Shown: positions 45,143-54,674, counted from the first letter of the stretch. The stretch: 64,000 nucleotides of DNA from Burkholderiales bacterium (GCA_014860445.1 JACZJT010000010.1:1-64000), one strand, 5' to 3'. The notes: generated by a model from the sequence alone, not told the origin. Numbers and translations: made by a program.

Positions 45143-46600
45143 CTAAGTGCGCCAGAATCCGGGCGTGAATACCACCAGCAGGCTGAACAATTCCAGTCGT
45201 CCGAGCAGCATGGCAAAGGTGCAGATCCAAGTCTGGAAATCGTTCAGGGAGGCGAAAGTCGTTGCCGGACCCACCCTGTTCAAACCCGGGCCGGTGTTGT
45301 TAATGGACGCGATCACGGCGGAAAACGCGGTGACGATATCCAGACCGGAGGCGGCGAGCAGCATGGTCATTGCGATGATCGCGCCGTTATACACCAGGAT
45401 GAACGCGAGTATGGCGAAAATGATGTTGTTTTCCACTGTTACGCCCGCGAGTTTTACCGGCACGACTGCGCGCGGATGGATGATGCGCGTCATTTCGCGC
45501 ACCGCCTGGCGGGCCATCAGCCTGGCGCGGATCAATTTAATGCCGCCCCCGGTCGAACCGGAGCAGGTGGCGAAACTGCACAGGAACAGCATCCACACTG
45601 GCGCGAAGATCGGCCACAGGTAGTAGTTGGTGTTGGAATAGCCGGTGGTGGTGGCAATGGAGATCACGTTGAAGGCGGAATAGCGAAGTGCGGTCAAAAA
45701 GTCAGGATAGGCCTGGTTGGCAAGCAGGAAGAACGCGATGCCGAGCACGCTTCCAAGTACTACCAGCAGATAGAGGCCGGCCTCGGGGTCACGCGCATAG
45801 GGGCCGAAACTCCAGCGTCGCCACGCGAGGAAATGGGTACCGAAGTTTACGCCCGCGAGCAACATGAAATACATGGCCACCGCTTCGATCGCCGGCGAGT
45901 TCCAATAGGCATAACTCGCGTCGTGCGAGGAGAACCCGCCCAGACCCAGGGTGGTGAACGCATGCATCATCGCGTCAAGCCAACTCATGCCGGCGACCCG
46001 GTAGGCGAGCATGCAGGCGAGAGTGATAAACAAATACACCAGCCACAGGCCCTTGGCTGTCTCGGCGATGCGCGGCGTCAGTTTGGTGTCTTTCATCGGG
46101 CCGGGCGTCTCCGCCTTGTAGATCTGACTGCCGCCGACGCCCAGCAGCGGCAGGATGGCCACGGCCAGCACAATGACACCCATACCGCCCAGCCAGATGA
46201 GGAAGGTGCGCCATATATTGATTGAAGGCGGCAGCGCGTCCAGTCCGGAAAGCACCGTCCCTCCGGAAGCCGTGAGACCTGAAACGGCCTCGAAGTACGC
46301 GTCGGTGAAGGATAGTTCCGGCAGGTAGAACATCAACGGCAGGGTGGCGAAGGCCGGCAGCATTGTGTAGACCAATGCAACCAGGAGAAACCCGTCGCGC
46401 GGCTGCAATTCCCGCCGGGACGTTCGCGTCGTCGCCCACAGCAGCACGCCGGTGAACGCGGTCAGGAGTATGGCTTCGTCGTAGGCCGTCTGCGCGGCAT
46501 CGTTTAGGATGAAGGACCAGGCGAGCGGAAACAACAGGCACAGGGAAAATAGCATGATGACCACGCTCAGCACGTGGAGTACGGAAAATACTCGAACCAT
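45143..46600 (-). CDS. trkH: Trk potassium uptake protein TrkH, copy B
   Basis: 485 residues, tandem paralogue of the neighbouring gene; both begin MVR..VLHVLSVV and end VVFTPGFWR. The difference that matters is the first filter loop: SGLTASGGTVL (Thr110-Ala-Ser-Gly-Gly114) instead of TTTGA. Filters 2-4 (TTLGLGGFSSHD, ATTTGYSN, NNTGPGLNRVG) are normal. The filter Gly113 remains, so it may still conduct, with altered K+/Na+ selectivity or gating. It begins 20 bases after trkA, so trkA-trkH-B-trkH-A form one transcript. Confidence 0.95.
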   Translation of the reverse strand: MVRVFSVLHVLSVVIMLFSLCLLFPLAWSFILNDAAQTAYDEAILLTAFTGVLLWATTRTSRRELQPRDGFLLVALVYTMLPAFATLPLMFYLPELSFTDAYFEAVSGLTASGGTVLSGLDALPPSINIWRTFLIWLGGMGVIVLAVAILPLLGVGGSQIYKAETPGPMKDTKLTPRIAETAKGLWLVYLFITLACMLAYRVAGMSWLDAMMHAFTTLGLGGFSSHDASYAYWNSPAIEAVAMYFMLLAGVNFGTHFLAWRRWSFGPYARDPEAGLYLLVVLGSVLGIAFFLLANQAYPDFLTALRYSAFNVISIATTTGYSNTNYYLWPIFAPVWMLFLCSFATCSGSTGGGIKLIRARLMARQAVREMTRIIHPRAVVPVKLAGVTVENNIIFAILAFILVYNGAIIAMTMLLAASGLDIVTAFSAVIASINNTGPGLNRVGPATTFASLNDFQTWICTFAMLLGRLELFSLLVVFTPGFWRT

Positions 46601-46620
46601 GGGAGGCGAGTTCCGTTAGC

Positions 46621-47994
46621 TCAGAGAAAGCCTGCGCTGACCTGGAACAATTTTTCCACCTTGGGCACCATCTTCTTGTTGGTGACGAAGACGATGGCGT
46701 GGTCGCCGCTCTGGATTACGGTGTCATGGTGCGCCATCAGCACCTCTTCATTGCGCACCACGGCGGCGATGGTCGTACCTTTGGGCAACTCGATCTGGTC
46801 GATCTGTCTACCCACCACGCGGCACGAAGCCGCGTCGCCGTGCACAACCGCTTCCAGCGCCTCTGCTGCACCGCGGCGCAGCGAGTGCACCTCGGATATA
46901 TCGCCGCGGCGCACGCGCGCCAGCAGCGAACCGATGGTTGCCTGCGCCGGGGAAATGGCAATGTCGATCTGTCCCGACTGAAGCAGATCCACATACGAGT
47001 GCCGGTTGATCAGCGCGACGACGCGGCGCGCGCCCATGCTCTTGGCAAGCAGGCAACTCATGATGTTGTTTTCGTCGTTATTGGTGACTGCGACGAACAA
47101 ATCCATTTCATCGACGTTCTCCGCTTCGAGCAGCGACTCGTCGGTGACATCGCCCTGGAGCAACAGCGCTTTATCGAGCCGCGTCGAAAGCTCTTCGCAG
47201 CGGTGCTTGTCGTGTTCGACGATCTTGACCGAATAATCTTCCTCGAGCGCACGTGCCAGCCTCAATCCGATGTTGCCCCCGCCGGCGATCATGACGCGGC
47301 GCACCGGCTTGTCCTGGCGGCGCAGCTCCTGCATGACCCTGCGGATATTTTGGCTGGCGGCGAGACAGAACACTTCATCGCCGGTTTCGACTACGGTGGT
47401 TCCCTCTGGCACGATCGGGCGGTCGCCGCGGAATATGGCTGCGACGCGCACGTCGAAGTTGGGTATGTGCTTGCGAAGGTCCTGCAGCTGATGTCCGACT
47501 AGGGGACCGCCTTCGAACGCGCGCACCGCCACCAGGCTCACGCGGCCGTCGGCGAATTCCAGCACCTGCAGGGCCTCCGGAAACTGCACGAGCTTGACCA
47601 GGTAATCGGTAATCAACTGCTCGGGGCAGATGGCATAGTCAACCGCAAAACATTCCGGCTCGAATAGCTGCTTGTTCGCGAGGTACTGCGGGGCGCGGAT
47701 GCGCGCGATGCGGGTGGGTACGTTGTACAGGTGCGCCGCAATCTTGCAGGCGACCAGATTCGTTTCGTCGCTTTGGGTTACCGCGATCAGCATGTCGGCA
47801 TCTTCGATGCCGGCGCTCTTGAGGACCGCGGGATGCGCGGCGCTGCCGGTGACGGTGCGCAAGTCCAGGCGGTCCTGCAACTGCCGCAGGCGCGCGCCGT
47901 CGATGTCCACGACGGTAATATCGTTGGCTTCGGAAACCAGACTTTCGGCCACGCTGGTTCCGACCTGCCCTGCGCCGAGTATGACGATTTTCAA
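46621..47994 (-). CDS. trkA: Trk system NAD-binding regulatory subunit TrkA
   Basis: 457 residues, two RCK modules: N-terminal Rossmann MKIVILGAGQVGTSVAE and second VMIAGGGNIGLRLARAL, each followed by a TrkA-C domain (IPNFDVRVAAIFRGDRPI and the C-terminal IELPKGTTIAAVVRNEEV). A ring of TrkA gates TrkH in response to ATP/ADP and NAD(H). Directly before two trkH copies, so the same regulator may serve both. Confidence 0.95.
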   Translation of the reverse strand: MKIVILGAGQVGTSVAESLVSEANDITVVDIDGARLRQLQDRLDLRTVTGSAAHPAVLKSAGIEDADMLIAVTQSDETNLVACKIAAHLYNVPTRIARIRAPQYLANKQLFEPECFAVDYAICPEQLITDYLVKLVQFPEALQVLEFADGRVSLVAVRAFEGGPLVGHQLQDLRKHIPNFDVRVAAIFRGDRPIVPEGTTVVETGDEVFCLAASQNIRRVMQELRRQDKPVRRVMIAGGGNIGLRLARALEEDYSVKIVEHDKHRCEELSTRLDKALLLQGDVTDESLLEAENVDEMDLFVAVTNNDENNIMSCLLAKSMGARRVVALINRHSYVDLLQSGQIDIAISPAQATIGSLLARVRRGDISEVHSLRRGAAEALEAVVHGDAASCRVVGRQIDQIELPKGTTIAAVVRNEEVLMAHHDTVIQSGDHAIVFVTNKKMVPKVEKLFQVSAGFL

Positions 47995-48182
47995 GCCTGC
48001 CTCACTGAGTCGTGTCGGTGATGAATCCGGCCTCTTTACACCGAACCGGAAGATTGACGTCGGATGGGGCGCATTTTATGCCTTTTTTGCCGTGCCGCAG
48101 AGTCGGCGCCAGGGGGTGCATTGCAAAATGAAAGAACCGCCCGCTGCACAGCTTCCCTATAGGGGGGCATCTGGGTTCCCGC

Positions 48183-48202
48183 AACAACCGTCTACGGTTG
48201 TT
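48183..48202. terminator. Hairpin at the end of the ntrX-like gene
   Basis: AACAACCG (48183-48190) and CGGTTGTT (48195-48202) form a perfect 8-bp stem with a 4-base loop that includes the stop codon region of the ntrX-like gene. The T-rich run (TCTTTCTT) is on the plus-strand side, so for the leftward gene it is at best a weak terminator. Confidence 0.4.
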
Positions 48203-49442
48203 CTTTCTTGCCCGTTGTTATGCCGAGTGACTTGAGCTTGCGGTACAGGTGGGTTCGCTCGAGCCCGCTTTTTTCGGCGACACGCGCGATCGAACCCGCT
48301 TCTCGCGCGAGCAATTGTTCGAAGTAAGCCCGTTCAAACGCTTCCCGCGCTTCGCGCAGCGGCAGTTCAAGCGGTAGGTCCACCTGGGCGTCGTTGGTTG
48401 GATGGAACTGCGCGGACACGCGTTCAACGTCGGCCGCGCCGATTTCCTCCTCCAGTGCCGTGAGTGCGAGATTCTTTACCGCGCTTTGCAGGTCCTGAAG
48501 GTTGCTAGGCCAGTGATATTGGCGCAAGGCATTGAGGGCGGCGGTGGAAAAATGCCGCGGCGGGCAAATTTTGGTCTCCACCAATTGCGCCAGCAGGATG
48601 CCGGCGATATCGGGGATATCCTCGGCATGCTCGCGCAGCGCCGGCAGAACCAGCGAAACTTCCGACAGGCGCGCGAGCAGGGCTGCGTCGAAACCGAGCT
48701 CGGCGGCGAGCCGCGCCGGCTCTTCGGCGGTGAATGAAACGATGCGCGTTTTGGTCTTCTCCTGTTTGCCCAGCAGAAACGCCAGGCTCTTTTGTTGCGA
48801 GCGTGTCAGCGCGGACAGTTCTTCCACGAAGATCAAACCGCCGGCTGCCTGCCCCAGCAGTTCCTGCGGCGTATCGTTGAGCGCGGCGCCGGCCGATACC
48901 CAGGGCGTATTCGGCTGGTGCAGAAAACGCGCGAACAACTCCGGCATGACACCCGGTTCGCCGCGCAATAAGACCGGCACGGACAGCGCGGCGATTTGTG
49001 CCAGGCGCTTGCGCAGATCGGCCATGACTGCGGAGCGACCCAAGCTTAGCAGTGTGAGGCCCGACTGCGTCTGACCGCTGTCGCTTTTCAGGGCACGTCT
49101 GACAGTGGCAAGCAGCTTCTGCAGCGCGATCGGTTTTTCCAGAAAATCAATGGCTCCGATGCGCGTGGCCTCCACTGCGGTTTCGATGGTGCCATGCCCG
49201 GACATCATTACCACCGGCATCGTGAGCTGGCCGTTCGCCGCCCATTCCTTGAGCAGGGTGATTCCGTCGGTATCGGGCATCCAGATGTCGAGGAGCACCA
49301 GATCGGGGCGCCCGGCGCTGCGCAGCGAGCGGGCATTCGCCGCATTCTCAGCCACCTGCACGCTATGGCCTTCGTCGGCGAGAATCTCGGAAAGCAACTC
49401 GCGGATGCCGATTTCGTCATCGACGACCAGTATCTGTGACAT
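48192..49442 (-). CDS. ntrX: NtrX-like response regulator with degenerate AAA+ domain
   Basis: 416 residues. Receiver domain intact: acidic pair VVDDE, phospho-Asp52 in LVLLDIWMPDTDG, Lys in DFLEKPIALQ. The central domain is AAA-like (LGRSAVMADLRKRLAQIA, LLARLSEVSLVLPALREHAEDIP) but Walker A reads GEPGVMPE (161-168) instead of GESGTGKE, Walker B reads GGLIFVEEL (201-209), and the GAFTGA loop is absent with its surrounding 25-30 residues. A Fis-type HTH ends the protein (ARVAEKSGLERTHLYRKLKSLGI). It overlaps ntrY by one base (TAATG). It probably binds DNA without opening sigma-54 promoters. Confidence 0.9.
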   Translation of the reverse strand: MSQILVVDDEIGIRELLSEILADEGHSVQVAENAANARSLRSAGRPDLVLLDIWMPDTDGITLLKEWAANGQLTMPVVMMSGHGTIETAVEATRIGAIDFLEKPIALQKLLATVRRALKSDSGQTQSGLTLLSLGRSAVMADLRKRLAQIAALSVPVLLRGEPGVMPELFARFLHQPNTPWVSAGAALNDTPQELLGQAAGGLIFVEELSALTRSQQKSLAFLLGKQEKTKTRIVSFTAEEPARLAAELGFDAALLARLSEVSLVLPALREHAEDIPDIAGILLAQLVETKICPPRHFSTAALNALRQYHWPSNLQDLQSAVKNLALTALEEEIGAADVERVSAQFHPTNDAQVDLPLELPLREAREAFERAYFEQLLAREAGSIARVAEKSGLERTHLYRKLKSLGITTGKKEQP

Positions 49443-51553
49443 TAGCTTGACCCCTCGGATTCCGGTTGCAGCGGCAGCAGGATGCTCACTCTGGCGCCGT
49501 GCCCGGGAAGATTCTCCACGCTGACCGCGCCGTTGTGTTCGTCAATGATCTTCTTCACGATCGCCAGACCCAGTCCGGTGCCCTTGGGCTTGGTCGTTAC
49601 GTAGGGCTCGAATACGCGCGCCATGATGGCCTCGGGAAAGCCCGAACCGTTGTCGCTGATTCGGAGGCACGCCCGGTTGCCGGAGCGCTCTGTTTCGACC
49701 ACGATGCGCGGCCGTTCGTCGCCGGCGAGTGCGTCCTGCGCGTTTTGCAGCAGATTGTGTATTACCTGGCGCAGTTGCATCGCATCGCCCTTTATTTGGG
49801 GGAGTCCCGTTTGCAATTCGGGCTGAACCAGCGCGCCGGCGTGTTCGTACAGACCCAGCACTTCGCGGACGAGCTTGTTCAGATCCAGAGCTTGCAGCTT
49901 GGGCGCGGGCGTGCGCGCATACTGGCCGAAGTCGTCTACCATTCCTTTCATCGCGGCGACCTGGTTGATGATGGTGTCGGTGGCGCGATTGAGAGTAGCC
50001 GCATCGTCAGGCGCAAGCTTGCTCGCCAGTTTTGCCTGCAGGCGTTCGGCCGAGAGCTGAATCGGCGTGAGCGGGTTCTTGATCTCATGCGCAAGACGTC
50101 GCGCCACTTCGGCCCACGCGGTTGCGCGCTGCGCCTGTACCAGCTTGGTAACGTCGTCGAATACGACGACATAGCCGCCGCCGCTGACGCGCGGCAGGAC
50201 CGAGCCGCGCACCAGCAGGATACGCTCCGCCAGTTCCAGTTGTTGCTGCCAGATTTCCGACCCGTGTTGTTTGAACCCATCGACGATGGCAAGGGCCAGC
50301 GGCCGCAACCGCGGCCAGTCGGCAAGCACCAGCCCCTTCAAACCATCGAATGTTTCCTGCAGAATCTCGGATGCGCCGTGATTTACGGTACCCAAGCGCA
50401 GACCTTCGTCAAATACCAACACGCCGGCGGACAGATTGGCGAGTATGTTCTCCAGGTAGGCTTTGGCCGTTTCCAACTCGGCGCGGTGCGATTCTGCGGC
50501 GCTGCGCGCGTCGTCCAGCTGTTGGGTCATGCTGTTGAAGGATTGCGTGAGGATGCCCAGTTCATCGCTGCTGGTGACCTGCGCGCGGCGGCTGTAGTCG
50601 CCCTGTGCCACAGCCTGCGTTCCCGCGGCGAGCAGCGCCAGAGGCTCCGACAGGCGCGCCGAAAGCAGGAAAGCCAGCGCGGTTGCCGAAAACAAGGTCA
50701 GCAGCAGCGTCAGCGTCAGCGTGAGAATATAGATTTCCTTCAAACCCTGGCGTGACAGCGACAACTCCTTGTAGTCCCGGTATACGTCCTGCACGGCTTC
50801 CGCGTCGCGGGCCAACGTTGGCGGCACCTTTTGCAGTAGTTGCAGCAGCCGCTCGTCCTCTGCGATGCTGAGCGCCGCCACCGGCACCAGCACCCGCAGA
50901 CCCAGGCTCATATCGGGTGCGCTTTCCAGCGCCGAGTACCCGCGGTTCTGGCGCGCCTGGCGCTGGATGATGGTGTTGGGCAGATCGGGCAGTAGCTTGC
51001 CTACGCCCTTGCTCGCGCTGGCAATCACGTTTCCGCCGGAGGACAGGAGCAGCGCGTCGTCGACCCCCACCTGTTCGCGCAGCCGGTCGAGCAGTACTAC
51101 CTGTTGCGCCGGAGTCTTGTCGGAGAGTTCGAGCGCCATGCGGCGCGCCTTGCCGTCGAGTTCCGTGAGCAGCAAATCGAGCGCCGTGCGGCCGAGATTC
51201 AGGCCGCCCTCGAGCGCGTTGTCCACGCGCACGTCGAACCAGGATTCGATGCTTTTCGCCATGAACTGCAGGGATACCACGTACACGAGTCCACCCGGGA
51301 CGATCACCATGGGAAGAAACATCAACAGAAAGCGCAGCGTCAGGCGCGACCCGAATACGCGCGCACGCAGCTTGGCTGTCAGCACCCACAACTGGTATCC
51401 CACGAGCGCGAGCACCGTCAGGGCGAGTACCGCGTTCAATCCCAGCAGCAGGGCGTAGTGGTGGGAGAAAAGGGCTGTATTGCCGCTCGCGGCCGCCAGC
51501 AGGAACAACAGGATCGCTCCCAGCACTACGCTGAAAATGAGCGCGTATTTCAT
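49442..51553 (-). CDS. ntrY: NtrY-like sensor histidine kinase
   Basis: 703 residues from ATG 51553. Two or three N-terminal membrane helices (first about 1-25, then VLALTVLALVGYQLWVL and MFLPMVIVPGGLVYVVSL), a periplasmic part, another helix near 290-315 (LTLTLLLTLFSATALAFLLS), HAMP, a PAS domain (ILANLSAGVLVFDEGL), and the kinase core: His489 in ARRLAHEIKNPLTPIQ, N-box NLLQNAQDAL, G-boxes ISDNGSGFPEA and GTGLGLAIVKKI. The architecture is NtrY (redox or nitrogen sensing in other bacteria). Overlaps the DUF4390 gene by 4 bases. Confidence 0.95.
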   Translation of the reverse strand: MKYALIFSVVLGAILLFLLAAASGNTALFSHHYALLLGLNAVLALTVLALVGYQLWVLTAKLRARVFGSRLTLRFLLMFLPMVIVPGGLVYVVSLQFMAKSIESWFDVRVDNALEGGLNLGRTALDLLLTELDGKARRMALELSDKTPAQQVVLLDRLREQVGVDDALLLSSGGNVIASASKGVGKLLPDLPNTIIQRQARQNRGYSALESAPDMSLGLRVLVPVAALSIAEDERLLQLLQKVPPTLARDAEAVQDVYRDYKELSLSRQGLKEIYILTLTLTLLLTLFSATALAFLLSARLSEPLALLAAGTQAVAQGDYSRRAQVTSSDELGILTQSFNSMTQQLDDARSAAESHRAELETAKAYLENILANLSAGVLVFDEGLRLGTVNHGASEILQETFDGLKGLVLADWPRLRPLALAIVDGFKQHGSEIWQQQLELAERILLVRGSVLPRVSGGGYVVVFDDVTKLVQAQRATAWAEVARRLAHEIKNPLTPIQLSAERLQAKLASKLAPDDAATLNRATDTIINQVAAMKGMVDDFGQYARTPAPKLQALDLNKLVREVLGLYEHAGALVQPELQTGLPQIKGDAMQLRQVIHNLLQNAQDALAGDERPRIVVETERSGNRACLRISDNGSGFPEAIMARVFEPYVTTKPKGTGLGLAIVKKIIDEHNGAVSVENLPGHGARVSILLPLQPESEGSS

Positions 51554-52131
51554 TGCGGCGCCTTCTCCGCAACCGGCGCGATCACCTGCAGCGGCCACCG
51601 GCGCCATTCTGAAGCGAGATTCCACTCCCGGCTGGTGAGCGCGTTTACCTGAAACGGCTTGGGCAACTGCGTCACATCCAGCCGCATGCGCAGCGCCGCC
51701 TGATAATCGGTGCCCGCGCCCACTTCCGCCCGTTCCAGCACCTGCCAGGAACGCACCCGGGACAGTACGCGCAGTGCTTCGGAAAGGCTGGAAAAGCTTT
51801 GGTGCAAGGCCCCGCTGGAAATCCGGTATTGCCGGGTGAGCGCGTGATAGGACAGTCGCAGCATCAGTTGCCGGCTGACAGGGTGTTCATCGAACCAGTA
51901 CCAGCGCTTGCGCGTGAGTTCGAATTCGACCTCGAAGTAGAGCGGCACGCCCTTGTTGATGGCGTCCTCCAGCCGGTCGTTCAATTCAATCTCGAAGTCC
52001 GCGTCCAGAGCGTAGCCGTCGTCGCGGGCTTCCAGCGATATACGTGTGATATTGATGTTTTCGGCGCGCACCTGCACCGACCAGCCGAGCAGCAGCGCCA
52101 GCAGCAGCGGCACGAGCAGCCGCAAATTCAT
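51550..52131 (-). CDS. DUF4390 exported protein
   Basis: 193 residues from ATG 52131 (MNLRLLVPLLLALLLGWSV). Signal peptide ends about residue 23 (VQVRAEN). The remainder matches the DUF4390 pattern: ISLEARDDGYALDADFEIEL, GVPLYFEVEFELTRKRWYW and REWNLASEWRRWPL near the end. Function unknown; it is nearly always next to rsmB and ntrY in betaproteobacteria, overlapping ntrY by 4 bases here, which suggests it feeds the sensor from the periplasm. Confidence 0.9.
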   Translation of the reverse strand: MNLRLLVPLLLALLLGWSVQVRAENINITRISLEARDDGYALDADFEIELNDRLEDAINKGVPLYFEVEFELTRKRWYWFDEHPVSRQLMLRLSYHALTRQYRISSGALHQSFSSLSEALRVLSRVRSWQVLERAEVGAGTDYQAALRMRLDVTQLPKPFQVNALTSREWNLASEWRRWPLQVIAPVAEKAPQ

Positions 52132-52218
52132 ATTCTGGAACGCATTGCGATATCGCGGGGGTGTTCCCTTCCTGCTTCTTCGATGCGGGGACCGCTCCGG
52201 ATATTTCAGGCCGGACAC

Positions 52219-53490
52219 TTAGTGTTTTTCCAGCAGCGCATAGAAAAAGCCGTCGTGCTGCGCATCGGGAAGCAATTGTCCGCAGTCAAGCTCTGCCAGC
52301 GGCAACTGGCAGGCTGCGCTGTTGCGCGCGAGGAAGGACGCGATAGCCTGTGCGTTTTCATCCGGGAACACCGAGCACGTCGCATACAGCAATTTACCAT
52401 CCGGCGCCAACTGTTGCCACATCGCATCCAGCATACGGCCCTGGATGGCGGCCAGTCGGGCGATGTCGCTTTCGCGACGCAGCCATTTTATGTCGGGGTG
52501 GCGTTTGACCACGCCGGACGCGGTACACGGGGCATCGAGCAGAATACGATCGTAGGGTTTTCCATCCGACCAGGCTGCGGGCGACAAGCAGTCGCCACAG
52601 ACGACGCGCGCGTCCAGGCCGAGGCGTGTCAGATTGTCTCTGATGCGTGCCGCACGCGCCGGATCGTTGTCCAATGCGGTAAGCGTGCAATCGGCAAGCT
52701 CCAGTATGTGACCGGTCTTGCCTCCCGGAGCTGCACACGCATCGAGCACGCGCATGCCCGGCCCGGCGTCAAGAAAAGGCGCGGCGAGCTGCGCGCCGGC
52801 GTCCTGTACCGATACTTCGCCCGCATTGAACCCGGGGATAGCCTCTATCGGCAACGGTCGCTCCAGCAGTATCGCGTTCATGCCTACCGACTGGCCTGCG
52901 ATACCGTGTTCCCCTAGCTTGGCCAGGTACTGCTCTCGCGTTAGGCGGCGCCGGTTGACGCGCAGGGTCATGGGCGGGTGTAGATTGCCCGCATTGAGCA
53001 CCGACTCCCAGCATTGCGGCCATGCCTTGCGCACGCCGTCTATCCACCACTGCGGGTAGGAGTACTGCGCGGGTTCGGCGTTGCAGCGCGCAAGTAGCGC
53101 CTCCGTTTCGCGCAGATAATTGCGCAGCACCGCGTTGGCGAGGCCTTTGGCGGCGGGTTCGAGTCGCGAGACCGCGCGCACCGCCTGGTCCACGGTGGTA
53201 TGGGCGGTGTGCGGCCTCGCGCGCAACTGGTACAAGGCACAAACCAGCAGGGCATGCAGGGCGGGCTTGACGGGCTTGCGCAGCAATTCCGCCAGCAAGG
53301 CATCGAGCAGACCGAGGTTGCGCAGCGTGCCGTAGGCCAGATCCTGGACGGCAGCACGCAAGCCGGCCGGTTCCTGCACGGAAAGGACGTCCGACAGGCT
53401 GCGTCCGGCGCGCACCTGCGCGATGGCATCGCCGGCGGCAAAAAGCGCTAGCTCCAAGTTAGCGGATCTGGACAAGGGGATAATCGGCAT
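52219..53490 (-). CDS. rsmB: 16S rRNA (cytosine(967)-C5)-methyltransferase
   Basis: 423 residues from ATG 53490; the frame is open up to 53652 but that extension runs through a repeat and is not RsmB-like. N-terminal NusB-like RNA-binding domain (ALLVCALYQLRARPHTAH, DQAVRAVSRLEP), C-terminal SAM domain (VLDACAAPGGKTGHILEL), and the two catalytic cysteines in LLDAPCTASGVVKRHPDIKW and LYATCSVFPDENA. No strong ribosome site is visible, so the exact start is uncertain. Confidence 0.93.
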   Translation of the reverse strand: MPIIPLSRSANLELALFAAGDAIAQVRAGRSLSDVLSVQEPAGLRAAVQDLAYGTLRNLGLLDALLAELLRKPVKPALHALLVCALYQLRARPHTAHTTVDQAVRAVSRLEPAAKGLANAVLRNYLRETEALLARCNAEPAQYSYPQWWIDGVRKAWPQCWESVLNAGNLHPPMTLRVNRRRLTREQYLAKLGEHGIAGQSVGMNAILLERPLPIEAIPGFNAGEVSVQDAGAQLAAPFLDAGPGMRVLDACAAPGGKTGHILELADCTLTALDNDPARAARIRDNLTRLGLDARVVCGDCLSPAAWSDGKPYDRILLDAPCTASGVVKRHPDIKWLRRESDIARLAAIQGRMLDAMWQQLAPDGKLLYATCSVFPDENAQAIASFLARNSAACQLPLAELDCGQLLPDAQHDGFFYALLEKH

Positions 53491-53573
53491 TGCCAGCTTT
53501 TTTGCTGCAATACCTAGCGGTGATGGACCAACTGTGCATCCTACACCGGGATGCGGGCTGAGAGAACCCGACT

Positions 53574-53702
53574 TAGAGTCTGTTGCGGTATGAGGGGATA
53601 CGCCCAGAAGGTCTCGACCCTGCTTGACGGGGATGTCCCCCTCGGGGGACATCCCCTCATGCCCCCTATGTCAGGCCGATGCGAAATTCTCTTTGCAGGG
53701 GG
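53574..53702 (+). repeat. Dispersed palindromic repeat, copy 2
   Basis: Plus-strand copy of the element described at 42386-42513: TAGAGTCTGTT, ATGAGGGGATACGCCC, CTTGACGGG, TCCCCTCAT, ending near TTTGCAGGGG. This copy contains a perfect hairpin with 13-base arms, GGGGATGTCCCCC and GGGGGACATCCCC (53629-53656), loop TC; copy 1 has the degraded equivalent. It lies between the rsmB start and the htpX stop. Confidence 0.7.
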
Positions 53703-53739
53703 GTCTCATGGTCCATAGCCTGCAAGCGGTCGGCTGCAA

Positions 53740-54582
53740 TCACGCCATCGCCCGCAAGCGGGCAATGCGCATTTCGGTCGCCGGGTGCGTACTGAACAGA
53801 TTCTGCATGCCGCCCCCGGAGAACGGGTTGATGATCATCATCTGGGCCGTCGCCGGATGTTCCTCGGCCGCCGCCAGGTGAAGGCCCTTGCCATAGTGTT
53901 CCATTTTCTCCAGCGCATTGGCGAGCGCGTTCGGGTCCGCGGAAATTTCGGCGCCGCCCCGGTCGGCCTCGAATTCGCGCGCGCGCGAGATCGCCATCTG
54001 GATCAGCATTGCCGCGATCGGCGCCAGGATCATCACGATCAGTCCTACGATCGGGTTGGTGCGCTCCCCGTCGCTACCGCGCCCGCCGAACAGAAATCCG
54101 AACTGCGCGAGTGAAGAGATCGCTCCGGCCACGGTGGCCGCGATCGTGGAAGTAAGGATGTCGCGATGCTTCACATGCGCCAGCTCGTGCGCCATCACGC
54201 CGCGCAATTCGCGCGCCGACAGCAGTTGCAGAATACCCGTCGTCGCCGCTACCGCAGCGTTCTCGGGATTGCGCCCGGTCGCAAACGCATTGGGCTGGGC
54301 TTCGTCGATCAGGTAGACGCGCGGCATGGGCAGCCCGGCGCGCTGTGACAATTCCTGCACCAGAGCATAGAACTGCGGCGCGCTCGCCGCATCGACTTCC
54401 CGCGCGTTGTACATGCGCAGTACCATTTTGTCCGAGAACCAATAGGCAAAGACGTTCATCACGCCGCCGAGCGCAAGCGCAAGCAGCATGCCGTTCGCCC
54501 CGCCAAAGGCAGCGCCGACAACGCCAAACAGTGCCACGATACCCGCCATCAGGATCGTGGTCTTCAGCCAGTTTCCGAACAT
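53740..54582 (-). CDS. htpX: Membrane zinc metalloprotease HtpX
   Basis: 280 residues. Two N-terminal membrane helices (about 5-55), the zinc motif [17 protein letters not shown] with the catalytic Glu, two further hydrophobic segments, and the third ligand Glu in [16 protein letters not shown]. HtpX degrades damaged inner-membrane proteins. In most relatives fmt is followed directly by rsmB; here htpX is between them. Confidence 0.95.
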   Translation of the reverse strand: MFGNWLKTTILMAGIVALFGVVGAAFGGANGMLLALALGGVMNVFAYWFSDKMVLRMYNAREVDAASAPQFYALVQELSQRAGLPMPRVYLIDEAQPNAFATGRNPENAAVAATTGILQLLSARELRGVMAHELAHVKHRDILTSTIAATVAGAISSLAQFGFLFGGRGSDGERTNPIVGLIVMILAPIAAMLIQMAISRAREFEADRGGAEISADPNALANALEKMEHYGKGLHLAAAEEHPATAQMMIINPFSGGGMQNLFSTHPATEMRIARLRAMA

Positions 54583-54674
54583 TTTCCAGGTTCTCCTTGT
54601 CCGGACTAGCCGGACGCACGCAAAATATCCTCGCCCGACGCGCAGCCCAATTGCCTTGCGCTACGGGTCTAGCC

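Noticed and set aside
44924-46225. 433-codon open frame on the plus strand opposite trkH copy B
   Set aside because: Its product is Gln/Arg/His-rich without hydrophobic core and mirrors codon bias of the real trkH frame. The same kind of shadow occurs opposite copy A.
43493-46600. trkH duplication as an assembly artefact
   Set aside because: The copies differ at many positions, including third codon bases and filter residues, so they are true paralogues.
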